DNA from: JACJYE01 sp964432875
Lineage (GTDB): Bacteria; Bacteroidota; Bacteroidia; Chitinophagales; Saprospiraceae
Direction: 5' to 3'
NCBI GenBank assembly: GCA_964432875.1
Contig: CAYSPJ010000007.1
Span: forward strand, 17,615 to 81,614
Length of the DNA stretch: 64,000 nt
Position 1 is the first letter of the stretch. Every line of letters starts with the position of its first letter. The translations under genes were made by a program, and so were the position numbers. Of the stretch, positions 51,346 to 59,655 are shown piece after piece. A model generated the notes under the pieces. That model made no database searches, had not been told where the DNA came from, and was given only the letters and a program-made list of their open reading frames with translations.

Positions 51346-52371
51346 ATGTATCAGATGCCTAGCTTGATAAGTACGGAAAATCTCTCGCGGGAGGCGTGGC
51401 AATCGCTGTTGAGATCAAGCGTTCATGCCACCCCTTTTCAAAGCCCGGCTTATTACGATTTTTTCAACAGTTTTTCTCCTCGTCAATCGGCAGAAGCTTT
51501 TACTGTAGAGGATAACAGCAAGGTCGCGGCGATGTGCCTGGCCACCCTCCAGCAGGAAAAAGGCGTAAAGGGGTATTTTTCCCGGCGGGCCATTATTTAC
51601 GGCGGCCCACTTTTATCGGATAATGAACCTGAATCGCTGGAAATGCTGTTGCAGGTGGTCGAAAGCCGGCTGAGAAGCCGGGTGATCTATGCAGAAATCC
51701 GCAATTTTCAGGACTGCTGCTCCTTTTCGCCGGTCTATCAAAAAGCCGGGTGGTGCTATCTACCTTATTTGAATGTACGGTTGCCGCTGATCGACAAATC
51801 GCGGGAAGAGGTCGTGCGCGGTATGAAGTACAATCGGCGCCGGGAAATCAAGCTTTCCCTGGAACAGGGAGCCCATTGCCAGTTAGCCCAGGATGTGGAG
51901 GAAGTCGAAGCGCTGTATGGCATCCTGCGCGATTTGTACCACCAGCGGGTCAAGCTGCCCTTGCCCGAATGGCCCTATTTCCGGGAGTTTTTCCGGGCGG
52001 ACTTTGGCCGTGTCTTCATCGTGCGGCACCAGGGGCGCATCATCGGCGGCGCGTTTTGCGCCGTGCTGGAAGGCAGCGGGATTTACACGGTCTATTATTG
52101 CGCGCAGCGAGACTATTCTCCCAAAATATTCCCTACCCACTTGGCCGTGCTTGGCGCGATTGAATATGGGCTTGAACATAGATTAAAATACCTGGATTTC
52201 ATGGGGGCGGGGCTCAAAGGCCAGCCCTATGGCGTAAGGCAATACAAACTGGAGTTTGGTGGGAAACTCGTCGAGCCGGGCCGCTGGGTGAAAATATTCC
52301 AGCCGACGCTGTATCGCCTCGGCAAAGCTGGCCTGGCAGCGATGAAAAAAATATCATTAATCGGCGGATGA
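51346..52371 (+). CDS. FemAB-like acyl/aminoacyl transferase
   Basis: 341 residues of the peptidoglycan-bridge-enzyme-like (FemAB / BioF2) double-GNAT family. Seen: HATPFQSPAYYDFFNSFSPRQ, RRAIIYGGPLLSDNEPESLEMLL, LPLIDKSREEVVRGMKYNRRREIKLSLEQGA, VFIVRHQGRIIGGAFCAVL, and the second-GNAT end YLDFMGAGLKGQPYGVRQYKLEFGG, the wording seen in FemAB proteins of exopolysaccharide loci. It probably adds an acyl or aminoacyl group. Third such gene in the operon; the next gene starts on its stop codon. Confidence 0.88.
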   Translation: MYQMPSLISTENLSREAWQSLLRSSVHATPFQSPAYYDFFNSFSPRQSAEAFTVEDNSKVAAMCLATLQQEKGVKGYFSRRAIIYGGPLLSDNEPESLEMLLQVVESRLRSRVIYAEIRNFQDCCSFSPVYQKAGWCYLPYLNVRLPLIDKSREEVVRGMKYNRRREIKLSLEQGAHCQLAQDVEEVEALYGILRDLYHQRVKLPLPEWPYFREFFRADFGRVFIVRHQGRIIGGAFCAVLEGSGIYTVYYCAQRDYSPKIFPTHLAVLGAIEYGLEHRLKYLDFMGAGLKGQPYGVRQYKLEFGGKLVEPGRWVKIFQPTLYRLGKAGLAAMKKISLIGG

Positions 52372-53459
52372 ACTATCTAATCGACATCGGGCATCCTGCG
52401 CACGTGCACCTGTTCCGCAACCTATATCACGAGCTGAGGGGACACGGACACCACGTTTGGGTCACCGTTAAGGAAATACCTATCGCCCAGCAGTTGCTGA
52501 AGCGCTATGCCATCCCTTTCGTGGGCATCGGCAGCAAGGCGGATGGCCTGTGGGGCAAGTTCAGCCAGCAGTTAAAATTCGACTATGCCCTGTGGAAACT
52601 TTGTCGGCGGCATCATATCGACATCGCCTTGGGCAGCAGCATCGGAGTGGCCCACATCTCCCGCATCAGCCCGACGGTTTCATTTGTCTTCGACGACGAC
52701 GATAGCGCGGTGCAGCCGCTGATGGCGCGCTTTGGCCATCCATACGCCGACTACATTGCCTCGCCCGACGTGCTAGCCTATGAACGCCAAAAACCCCACC
52801 ACTTGACTTATCCTGGCTATCACGAGCTGGCCTATCTGCACCCCAAGCGCTTCCAGCCCGATCCCAGCGTGCTGAGCGATGCGGGCCTGCGCCCAGGCGA
52901 GGCCTTCTTCCTGATGCGCTTCAACGCCTTCAAAGCCCACCACGATACGGGGGCCGCCGGCTTGAGCATCGAGCAGAAGCGCTGGCTGGTGCAGCGCCTG
53001 GCCCGAGCGGGGCGCGTCTTCATCACGACCGAGCGCCAGATCGACGAAGAGTTTGCACCCTACCAGATTAAAATTTCGCCGGAAAAGGCGCACTCCCTCC
53101 TGTCCTACGCCACCCTGCTGGTGGGCGACAGCCAGACGATGACTTCCGAGGCGGCGGTGCTGGGCACGCCCTCTTTGCGCTGCAATACCTTCGCCGGGCG
53201 GATTTCCTACCTGCAAGAGGAGGAAGACAAATACGGCCTGACCTTCGCTTTCCTGCCCGCCGCCTTCGAGGCGCTGAAGCAAAAGCTGGAGGCCCTGCTG
53301 GCGATGCCCAAGCTCAAGGCGATCTGGGCGCAAAAGCGAGCTCACCTCCTGGCCGACAAAATCGACGTGACCGCCTTTATGGTGTGGCTCCTGGAAAACT
53401 ATCCGGAGAGCGTTGGGAAAGCGAAAACACAGCCATCCGTCTTTGATGCGTTCAAATAA
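52368..53459 (+). CDS. DUF354 protein (GT-B / UDP-GlcNAc-2-epimerase-like fold)
   Basis: 363 residues of the DUF354 family. Seen: MNYLIDIGHPAHVHLFRNLYHELRGHGHHVWVT, IDIALGSSIGVAHISRI, FVFDDDDSAVQPLMARFGHPYADYIASPDVL, the substrate loop HLTYPGYHELAYLHPKRF, and LLVGDSQTMTSEAAVLGTPSLRCNTFAGRISYLQEEE. Folds like MurG and UDP-GlcNAc 2-epimerases; often found in polysaccharide clusters, biochemical role unknown. It overlaps the FemAB gene by 4 bp. Confidence 0.9.
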   Translation: MNYLIDIGHPAHVHLFRNLYHELRGHGHHVWVTVKEIPIAQQLLKRYAIPFVGIGSKADGLWGKFSQQLKFDYALWKLCRRHHIDIALGSSIGVAHISRISPTVSFVFDDDDSAVQPLMARFGHPYADYIASPDVLAYERQKPHHLTYPGYHELAYLHPKRFQPDPSVLSDAGLRPGEAFFLMRFNAFKAHHDTGAAGLSIEQKRWLVQRLARAGRVFITTERQIDEEFAPYQIKISPEKAHSLLSYATLLVGDSQTMTSEAAVLGTPSLRCNTFAGRISYLQEEEDKYGLTFAFLPAAFEALKQKLEALLAMPKLKAIWAQKRAHLLADKIDVTAFMVWLLENYPESVGKAKTQPSVFDAFK

Positions 53460-53469
53460 GCTTGCTTGA

Positions 53470-53787
53470 CACTGCTCTACTCCCCACGACCTGCCCAATT
53501 TTGAGCTGTTGTTAGGCGATGGGGGCCGATTAGGGGTAACCTTTAGCTATGCGGTGCAACCTCAGCCCGGTGGGTTAGCGCAAGCTTTTAAGATTGGAGA
53601 AAGCTTCATTGGGCATGAAGATGCATGCTTGACACTTGTAGACAATGTTTTTACAGGGCAGAAAATAGCGGTCATTGAGGAGATTGCCTATAAGATGGGC
53701 TATATCGATCGGGAACAACTCAAGAATAGTATCTCCACATACGGAAAAAGCGCTTATGCCGACTACCTGAAAAAGCTAATAAAATGA
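53470..53787 (+). pseudogene. rfbA: rfbA remnant: glucose-1-phosphate thymidylyltransferase with internal deletion
   Basis: The open frame begins after a stop at 53467 and has no ATG. Its first part reads STPHDLPNFELLLGDGG, then GVTFSYAVQPQPGGLAQAFK and IGESFIGHEDACLTLVDNVF, which is RfbA from about residue 50 to the LGDNIFYG loop. It then jumps, in frame, to TGQKIAVIEEIAYKMGYID and the end YADYLKKLIK, the last ~35 residues of RfbA. The N-terminal nucleotide-binding loop and about 150 central residues are missing, so it cannot be active. Its stop overlaps the fdtA-like start (ATGA), so the relic may still help translation coupling. Confidence 0.85.
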
Positions 53788-54185
53788 ACGAACTCAAAAT
53801 CATCGACTTGCCCAAAGTAGAAGATGCCCGAGGCAACCTCACTTTTGTCGAACAAAATAAACAGATACCTTTTACCATCCGCCGCGTGTGCTGGATTTAC
53901 GATGTGCCGGGCGGGCAGATTCGGGGGGGGCATGCCTTCAAAAAGCAAGAGGAGCTCATCGTGGCCCTTTCCGGCAGCTTTGATGTGGTCATCAAAGATG
54001 GCCAAACTGAACAGCGCTATCCCCTCAATCGCTCCTACTATGGGCTTTTTGTACCCAATGGCTTATGGCAACACCTGGAAAATTTCAGCACCAACGCCGT
54101 GGCGCTGATCCTCTCTTCGACGTACTATGATGAAGCAGATTACATTTACGATTATTCCGAGTTCTTAAGCTACAAGTGGCAATGA
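53784..54185 (+). CDS. FdtA/QdtA-like dTDP-4-keto-6-deoxyglucose 3,4-ketoisomerase, with a changed HxH motif
   Basis: 133 residues, a single cupin of the WxcM-like/FdtA family. Seen: IIDLPKVEDARGNLTFVEQ, FTIRRVCWIYDVPGGQIRGGHAF, ELIVALSGSFDVVIKDG, LNRSYYGLFVPNGLWQHLENFS and the terminal STYYDEADYIYDYSEFL. The usual paired active-site histidines (HAHK in FdtA) read HAFK here: His50 is kept, Phe52 replaces the second His. It may be inactive, altered, or act with the neighbouring paralogue; FdtA dimers share strands, so a heterodimer is conceivable. Confidence 0.85.
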   Translation: MNELKIIDLPKVEDARGNLTFVEQNKQIPFTIRRVCWIYDVPGGQIRGGHAFKKQEELIVALSGSFDVVIKDGQTEQRYPLNRSYYGLFVPNGLWQHLENFSTNAVALILSSTYYDEADYIYDYSEFLSYKWQ

Positions 54186-54604
54186 ATCAATCCTGTGTTT
54201 ACGATTGTTCGATCTGCGCCATGCCCAAACATCAAAATCGAGCTGGGAACATCAGCGTGGTTGAAAACTATTCAAATGTGCCCTTCGCCGTCAAGCGCGT
54301 CTTTTACATCTATGACATACCGGGCGGCGAAAGCCGGGGTGCCCATTCCCATCGCAAGTGCCATCAGTTCCTGATTGCCGTAAGCGGTTGTTTTGAAGTG
54401 GAAATGAATGACGGCCTCAATCAAAGAACAGTCCTGCTCAACCGCCCCTATTATGGGTTGCATATCCCTCCGGGCATCTGGGCTGCCGAAAAGGGGTTCT
54501 CCTCGGGAGCGGTATGCTTGGTCTTGGCATCGCATGAATATGATGCTGATGACTATATCCGGGATTATGAGGTTTTTTTAGCGGAATGTAGCAACAAGAA
54601 CTAA
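54182..54604 (+). CDS. FdtA/QdtA-like 3,4-ketoisomerase, paralogue with intact HxH
   Basis: 140 residues from the ATG at 54182, which overlaps the previous stop (ATGA); an ATG two codons earlier is possible. Cupin with AGNISVVENYSNVPFAVKRVFYIYDIPGGESRGAHSHRKCHQFLIAVSG, where the two histidines of HSH are kept, and NRPYYGLHIPPGIWAAEKGFSSG. The N-terminus carries three Cys (SCVYDCSIC), which the first copy lacks. It probably converts dTDP-4-keto-6-deoxyglucose to the 3-keto isomer (galacto or gluco form not decidable). Confidence 0.87.
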   Translation: MNQSCVYDCSICAMPKHQNRAGNISVVENYSNVPFAVKRVFYIYDIPGGESRGAHSHRKCHQFLIAVSGCFEVEMNDGLNQRTVLLNRPYYGLHIPPGIWAAEKGFSSGAVCLVLASHEYDADDYIRDYEVFLAECSNKN

Positions 54605-54616
54605 GCAAACCCAGAG

Positions 54617-55168
54617 GTGGCCGCAATCATCCATCCGAGCGCAGAAGTTCAAACTCAATCCATAGGGGAAGGCAGTATAGTATGGCAATATTGTGTCATA
54701 CTGCCGGGGGCGAAAATTGGAGCGAGGTGCAACATCAATTTCAATGTTTTCATTGAAAATGACGTTGTCATTGGTGATAACGTCACGATAAAGCCAGGCG
54801 TGCAAATCTGGGACGGCATGCGGATCGCAGACGATGTCTTCATCGGCCCGAATGCCACTTTCACCAACGATCTGGCACCGCGGTCTAAACAATACCCGGA
54901 GCATTATGCGGAAACCCTAATCTGCCGGGGGGCGAGCATCGGGGCTAACGCGACCATACTGGCCGGCATCACCATCGGCGAGTGCGCCATGGTGGGGGCC
55001 GGCAGCGTCGTCACGAAAGATATCCCCCCCTTTACCTTGTGGTATGGTAATCCTGCCCGCCAGCGCGGCTTCGTCACCAGAGGTGGCACCATCCTCTCGC
55101 TGAGCCTACACAGCAAAGATGGCACCCGATACAAATTAACTGATCGAGAACCCGTAATCGATGATTAA
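54617..55168 (+). CDS. Hexapeptide-repeat N-acetyltransferase, FdtC/QdtC (WxcM N-terminal) type
   Basis: 183 residues, left-handed beta helix. Seen: IHPSAEVQTQSIGEGSIVWQYCVILPGAKIG, FNVFIENDVVIGDNVTIKPGVQIWDGMRIADDVFIGPNATFTND, RSKQYPEHYAETLICRGASIGANATILAGITIGECAMVGAGSVVTKDIPP. The wording follows the FdtC/WxcM group, which acetylates the 3-amine of dTDP-3-amino-3,6-dideoxyhexose, more closely than WlbB/WbpD. The start is GTG at 54617, 12 bp after the ketoisomerase. The start of the aminotransferase overlaps its end by 8 bp. Confidence 0.9.
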   Translation: MAAIIHPSAEVQTQSIGEGSIVWQYCVILPGAKIGARCNINFNVFIENDVVIGDNVTIKPGVQIWDGMRIADDVFIGPNATFTNDLAPRSKQYPEHYAETLICRGASIGANATILAGITIGECAMVGAGSVVTKDIPPFTLWYGNPARQRGFVTRGGTILSLSLHSKDGTRYKLTDREPVIDD

Positions 55169-56291
55169 ATTCCTCGACCTATATAAAATCAACCAGCAAC
55201 ATGCCGCAGCGCTCAAGCAAGCGGCGGCTGAAGTCATTGACTCAGGCTGGTATCTACTGGGGGAAAGGGTAGCGCGCTTTGAAAGTAATCTGGCACAATA
55301 CTGCGGCGTCAATCATGCCATCGGTGTTGCCAGCGGGCTGGATGCGCTGCGCCTGATCCTGCGGGCCTACCTTGAACTTGGTGCCATTAAAACAGGTGAT
55401 GAAGTCATCGTGCCCGCCAATACCTATATCGCCAGCATTTTGAGCATTACCGACAACCATCTCAAGCCGGTGCTGGTGGAACCCGATATCAATACTTATA
55501 ATCTCGACTTCAAGCGCATTGAGCAGCATCTGACGAGACGTACCCGGGCTATTATGGCCGTACACCTCTACGGCAAGGCCTGCTGGTCAGATCACCTGGA
55601 GGCTATTGCCCATGAGCATGGCTTGATTTTGATTGAAGACAATGCCCAGGCCCTTGGAGCGATCTGGAATGGCAAGAAGACCGGCGCACTAAGCCATGCG
55701 GCGGGAAACAGCTTCTACCCCGGGAAAAATCTGGGCGCACTAGGCGATTCTGGAGCAGTAACCACCACCGACGGCCAGTTGGCCGAAACCATCCGGGCTC
55801 TGGCCAACTATGGCAGCCACCAAAAGTACTACAACCAATACCAGGGCATCAATAGCCGGCTTGATGAAATCCAAGCAGCATTCCTGGACATTAAGCTCCA
55901 GCATCTGGATGCGGAAAACCAGAAGCGTCGGGTCATCGCTCAATATTATTGCGACCATATCCATAACCCGCTCGTCATTTTGCCGCAATCCACCCAGAAT
56001 GAGCGCACCGCGCACTCCATCCTCAGTGATCACAGCCATATCTGGCATATTTATGCGCTCCGCACACCCGAGCGCGACCGGCTGTCTCGCTTTTTGGCAG
56101 AGCAGGGGATACAGTCTATGATCCACTATCCTGTCCCTCCCCATCAACAACGCGCTTATGCTGCATGGAACAAGTTGCATCTCCCCATCACGGAAAAAAT
56201 CCATGCCGAGGAGTTGTCTATACCTATCTCGCCCGTGCTGAGCGAAGACGAAATGGCTTTTATCGTCAAGACAATCAATCAATTCCGATGA
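55161..56291 (+). CDS. fdtB: FdtB/QdtB-type dTDP-3-keto-6-deoxyhexose aminotransferase
   Basis: 376 residues, DegT family. Seen: IKFLDLYKINQQHAAALKQAAAEVIDSGWYLLG, IGVASGLDALRLILRAYLELG, GDEVIVPANTYIASILSITDNHLKPVLVEPDINTYN, LIEDNAQALGA and the Schiff-base lysine in NSFYPGKNLGALGDSGAVTTTD. This wording is characteristic of FdtB. It forms dTDP-3-amino-3,6-dideoxy sugar from the ketoisomerase product, which the hexapeptide enzyme then acetylates to Fuc3NAc or Qui3NAc. It overlaps both neighbours. Confidence 0.92.
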   Translation: MIKFLDLYKINQQHAAALKQAAAEVIDSGWYLLGERVARFESNLAQYCGVNHAIGVASGLDALRLILRAYLELGAIKTGDEVIVPANTYIASILSITDNHLKPVLVEPDINTYNLDFKRIEQHLTRRTRAIMAVHLYGKACWSDHLEAIAHEHGLILIEDNAQALGAIWNGKKTGALSHAAGNSFYPGKNLGALGDSGAVTTTDGQLAETIRALANYGSHQKYYNQYQGINSRLDEIQAAFLDIKLQHLDAENQKRRVIAQYYCDHIHNPLVILPQSTQNERTAHSILSDHSHIWHIYALRTPERDRLSRFLAEQGIQSMIHYPVPPHQQRAYAAWNKLHLPITEKIHAEELSIPISPVLSEDEMAFIVKTINQFR

Positions 56292-57301
56292 CCAAGATCG
56301 CAGGCTATCCTCTCGCTGCAAATCCTTACAAAAGGGCCACGGACCTGCTAAGTATCATATTGCTATCTTACTACAGCAAACAGAAGATTGCCCAGGCATA
56401 CGCTAAATTATCAGCCATCCTGGAGCAATACGCCATCCCCTTCGAATTGGTCATCATCGACGATGGCTCGGAGGATGGCTCCTACGAGCTGGCGCTCCAA
56501 TTGGAAGCGCAACACCGCAATGTCCGGGCTTTCCAACTGAGCCGGAACTATAGCTCGCACTATGGCATTTTTGCGGGCCTAAGCGTCTGTAAGGGAGGCT
56601 GCGCAATCCCCATTGCGGATGACGAACAACAGCCCTACACCAGTATTGTAGATATGTATCACCTGTGGCAAGATGGTACGAAAGTCATCATCCCTTACCG
56701 CAAAGGCCGCCACGATGGCTTTATCAACAACTTTTTTGCCAACACCTATTACCGGATCATCAGCGCCTTATCGGAGGTCAAGTTTCCCAAAGGCGGGGCT
56801 GATTCCTTTCTCATTGACCGGGAAATCATCGATGTAATCAACCAATACATCCACCCCATCAACACCTCGATTATTGCCGAGGTGCTCCGCTTGGGCTATT
56901 CGCCAATCTATTATCCTTATGAACGGGGGAAAGGCATCAATGAAAAATCGCGCTGGACTTTCCGGAAAAAGCTCAGGCTGTTCAAAGATACCTTCTTCTC
57001 CTGTTCTACTTGGCCGGTGAAAGCCATCACTGCGATGGGGGTGATTTTCTCGGTAATCGCTATTTTAATGGTCGCTTTTTATTCATTTATAAGATTGTAT
57101 GGCAATCGCGAATTCTGGGGGGAAGTTATGCCGGGCTGGACCTCAACGGTAGTTATCATCGCCTTTTTTTCGGGCTTGATCCTCTTTTCTTTGGGGATTA
57201 TTGCCGAGTATATCTGGCGCATCTACGATGAAGTGAAAGGGCGCCCCGGATACATCATCAAGAAAAAACACTTAAGCCGTGATCAAAGACCAAACCTTTA
57301 G
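56288..57301 (+). CDS. GtrB/ArnC-like polyprenyl-phosphate glycosyltransferase (GT2)
   Basis: 337 residues from the ATG at 56288, which overlaps the fdtB stop; the frame upstream lies inside fdtB. GT-A domain about 20-240: IPFELVIIDDGSEDGSYELALQLE, FQLSRNYSSHYGIFAGLSVCKGGCAIPIADDEQQP (DD metal site), KVIIPYRKGRHDGFINNFFANTYYRIIS, PKGGADSFLIDREIIDVI. Two C-terminal helices (about 255-285 and 290-320) are typical of dolichol/undecaprenyl-phosphate transferases. It may charge undecaprenyl phosphate for the next gene's membrane transferase. Confidence 0.9.
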   Translation: MTKIAGYPLAANPYKRATDLLSIILLSYYSKQKIAQAYAKLSAILEQYAIPFELVIIDDGSEDGSYELALQLEAQHRNVRAFQLSRNYSSHYGIFAGLSVCKGGCAIPIADDEQQPYTSIVDMYHLWQDGTKVIIPYRKGRHDGFINNFFANTYYRIISALSEVKFPKGGADSFLIDREIIDVINQYIHPINTSIIAEVLRLGYSPIYYPYERGKGINEKSRWTFRKKLRLFKDTFFSCSTWPVKAITAMGVIFSVIAILMVAFYSFIRLYGNREFWGEVMPGWTSTVVIIAFFSGLILFSLGIIAEYIWRIYDEVKGRPGYIIKKKHLSRDQRPNL

Positions 57302-58823
57302 GGCTTTAGCTATTTTTGCGTTCATATACTGCCTAATCCTGGCGCTTTGTTTCAAGCCCATCTCCGTAGAAGCGCTGGGAGATGCTCCCGATTATATTGA
57401 ATTAGCCAAACAATTTGCTGGCATAGCGGACAATTCGGTCGATCTAAGTCACCGGCAGCCTTTGTTTTCCCTTTTTATCGCTCCCCTAATCCTGCTTTTT
57501 GGCGAAGAAGGGTTCTTGTACCCGATGATGTACCTGCAATATGCGATGATGTTTGCATCCTCGCTGCTGGTTTATCAATTGTTCCGCGAACTCGATTTGC
57601 ACCAAAGGCTACCGATAATCGTGGCCTTGCTTTACCTTTTCAATCTGTCCAATATTTTTTATGCTTACAATTCGGCCACGGAGACCATTGCTCAGCTCAT
57701 TTTCCTATTATTGGTGTACGTGTTGGTCATCAATGCCCAAGAGCGGAAAAACACGCTCTGGGCGGCAGTTGGCTTGCTTGCAGGCTTGCTGGTATTGGCC
57801 CGTTTCAATATGATCGGCCTGCCTTTAGTCATTTTGGTTTGCATCCTGGTTATCCATTACAGAGCCTTTGGTTTGCAAAGGGTTGCGGTACTATTTAAAT
57901 CTTTGGTGTTTTATGCCGCTTCCTTGCTATTAGTCATCAATGCTTGGTGTATGTACAATTATACGCACCGTGGCTTTTACGGGGTGTTCCCCGTTCAGCA
58001 TAGCGGGCAACGCTGGGCAATACCAGCTACGATAACTGAGGCAAACACGGTTTCCCCGGAGTATCAGCACATGTTGGAAATATTCGTCCAGGCGAGGAGT
58101 GAACATATTGGCAAGAAGAACGAAACCATCATCAAGAAAGGCTCTTTCCTGAAATATGAATTTTTCCAGGAGATAAAAGAGGTCATCAGCCCTCCAGTCA
58201 GTGGGTATGCCATTTACCTGCTTGCGCTACCTGAGCTCCTCGACTATTATCAGTTAGAGAATACTGCTGCCAATGTGGCTGATTTAGGTAGCTTGTTGAT
58301 GCCTTTTTACCAGGAAATTGCCCGGCAAAATCAGAAAGAACTTTTCAGGTTGAGGCTTTATTCTCTTATGAATACTTTCCGGGCAAGTGGGGTGATTTTA
58401 CCAGTCGAAGAAAGCATCAATTTGAATATCTTGCCCGGATTCCTCGTCCAATTGTATAAGGTGGTGGTTTTTGGGGCTCTTTTCCTGCTCCATATCCTTG
58501 CCCTTATCCATTTTTTGGTGAGGATCGGCACTATTCGGACGTATCAGCACTGGCGTCTAATCTTGCTAATCTTGCTGATCGCTTACTTCCCGGCGATACA
58601 TTTCTATGCCAATGTGATTGGTGATGCGAACCGCTTCAAGTTCCTGGCGGAACCGATTATGATTGGCTTGTTGGTTTATTACTTTTTCCAGCTCATGCTT
58701 TGGGTCAAAGAAAAATGGGATTTCGCTGATCTCTTCAAGAGGCGAGATGCAAGGGGGCAAGGCCATAGAGCGCCCAGCCGCCACTACGACACTTGCTGCA
58801 GCCCGTCGAATAAAACCCTTTAG
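57279..58823 (+). CDS. Multi-spanning membrane glycosyltransferase-like protein (GT39/ArnT type layout)
   Basis: 514 residues with about 11 hydrophobic helices and a first periplasmic loop containing EALGDAPDYIELAKQFAG, the Asp-rich loop expected in the GT-C fold (PMT/ArnT). Further: LSHRQPLFSLFIAPLILLFG, YNSATETIAQLIFLLLVYVLV, GLLVLARFNMIGLPLVILVC. It begins with GTG at 57279, 23 bp inside the previous gene. Paired with the GtrB-like enzyme, it could transfer a sugar from undecaprenyl phosphate to the polymer outside the membrane, a GtrA/B/C-like side-branch system; this is inferred from context. Confidence 0.78.
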   Translation: MIKDQTFRALAIFAFIYCLILALCFKPISVEALGDAPDYIELAKQFAGIADNSVDLSHRQPLFSLFIAPLILLFGEEGFLYPMMYLQYAMMFASSLLVYQLFRELDLHQRLPIIVALLYLFNLSNIFYAYNSATETIAQLIFLLLVYVLVINAQERKNTLWAAVGLLAGLLVLARFNMIGLPLVILVCILVIHYRAFGLQRVAVLFKSLVFYAASLLLVINAWCMYNYTHRGFYGVFPVQHSGQRWAIPATITEANTVSPEYQHMLEIFVQARSEHIGKKNETIIKKGSFLKYEFFQEIKEVISPPVSGYAIYLLALPELLDYYQLENTAANVADLGSLLMPFYQEIARQNQKELFRLRLYSLMNTFRASGVILPVEESINLNILPGFLVQLYKVVVFGALFLLHILALIHFLVRIGTIRTYQHWRLILLILLIAYFPAIHFYANVIGDANRFKFLAEPIMIGLLVYYFFQLMLWVKEKWDFADLFKRRDARGQGHRAPSRHYDTCCSPSNKTL

Positions 58824-58827
58824 CGCC

Positions 58828-59655
58828 ATGAACGAACTTGCGACGACAAAACAAGACATGACTCCCCAAACCCTTGCCCGCTCAGCCGTGAAAGACTTCA
58901 CCCTGAGCGCCTATCAAGAATTACTGCAATCCTTGCAGGCGAGCGGCTACGCTTTCTTCACCTGCGAAGATTTCGTCACGGGCCCTCCCGCAGGCAAGGC
59001 CGTCGTCTTGCGCCACGACGTGGACCGCATCCCCCTGAACGCCCTGAAGATGGCCCGCATCGAGCAGCGTGCTGGTATCCGGGCTACTTACTATTTCCGC
59101 ATCGTGCCCCAGGTATGGGATGAGGGCATCATCCAGGCCGTCGTTGATTTGGGCCACGAGGTCGCCTACCACTATGAAGACTTGACCATTGCCCGCGGCG
59201 ACTACGCGCAAGCTATCGCCCACTTTGCCCGGCAGCTGCAGCGACTGCGGGCGTTCTACCCTTCCAAGACCATCTGCATGCACGGCAGCCCGCTGAGCCC
59301 CTGGGACAACCGCAAGCTATGGGAGCGCTATGACTACCGGGACTTCGGCATCATCGCTGAGCCTTACTTCGACCTCGACTACTCCCGGGTTTTCTACATC
59401 ACCGATACGGGCAGGGCCTGGAACAAAGGCAGCGTGAGCGTAAGAGACAAAGTCGAGTCGACCTTTGATATCCGCATCCGCAATGCTTTCCACCTGATTG
59501 AATTGATGAAGGCCGACCTCTTGCCGCCGCTCATGCTCCTCAATCTGCATCCTCACCTCTGGTTTGATGGTGGGGTAAATTGGTATCTCAGCCTTATTAA
59601 ACAGCGGGTGAAAAACCTCGCCAAATTTTTCCTGGTCAAAATGAAAAGCGGATGA
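58828..59655 (+). CDS. Polysaccharide-deacetylase-like protein (RHDVD type)
   Basis: 275 residues from the ATG at 58828, 4 bp after the previous stop. Beta/alpha-barrel of the WbmS-like CE4-related group: AVVLRHDVDRIPLNALKMARIEQRAGIRATYYFRI, DLGHEVAYHYEDL, KTICMHGSPLSPWDNRKLWERYDYRDFGI, and LLNLHPHLWFDGG at the end, the metal-binding histidine stretches. It differs from the two TFDDG-type deacetylases earlier in the operon. Its paralogue lies at 60769. The substrate is unknown; removal of an N-acyl group from a nucleotide sugar or lipid-linked unit is likely. Confidence 0.86.
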   Translation: MNELATTKQDMTPQTLARSAVKDFTLSAYQELLQSLQASGYAFFTCEDFVTGPPAGKAVVLRHDVDRIPLNALKMARIEQRAGIRATYYFRIVPQVWDEGIIQAVVDLGHEVAYHYEDLTIARGDYAQAIAHFARQLQRLRAFYPSKTICMHGSPLSPWDNRKLWERYDYRDFGIIAEPYFDLDYSRVFYITDTGRAWNKGSVSVRDKVESTFDIRIRNAFHLIELMKADLLPPLMLLNLHPHLWFDGGVNWYLSLIKQRVKNLAKFFLVKMKSG

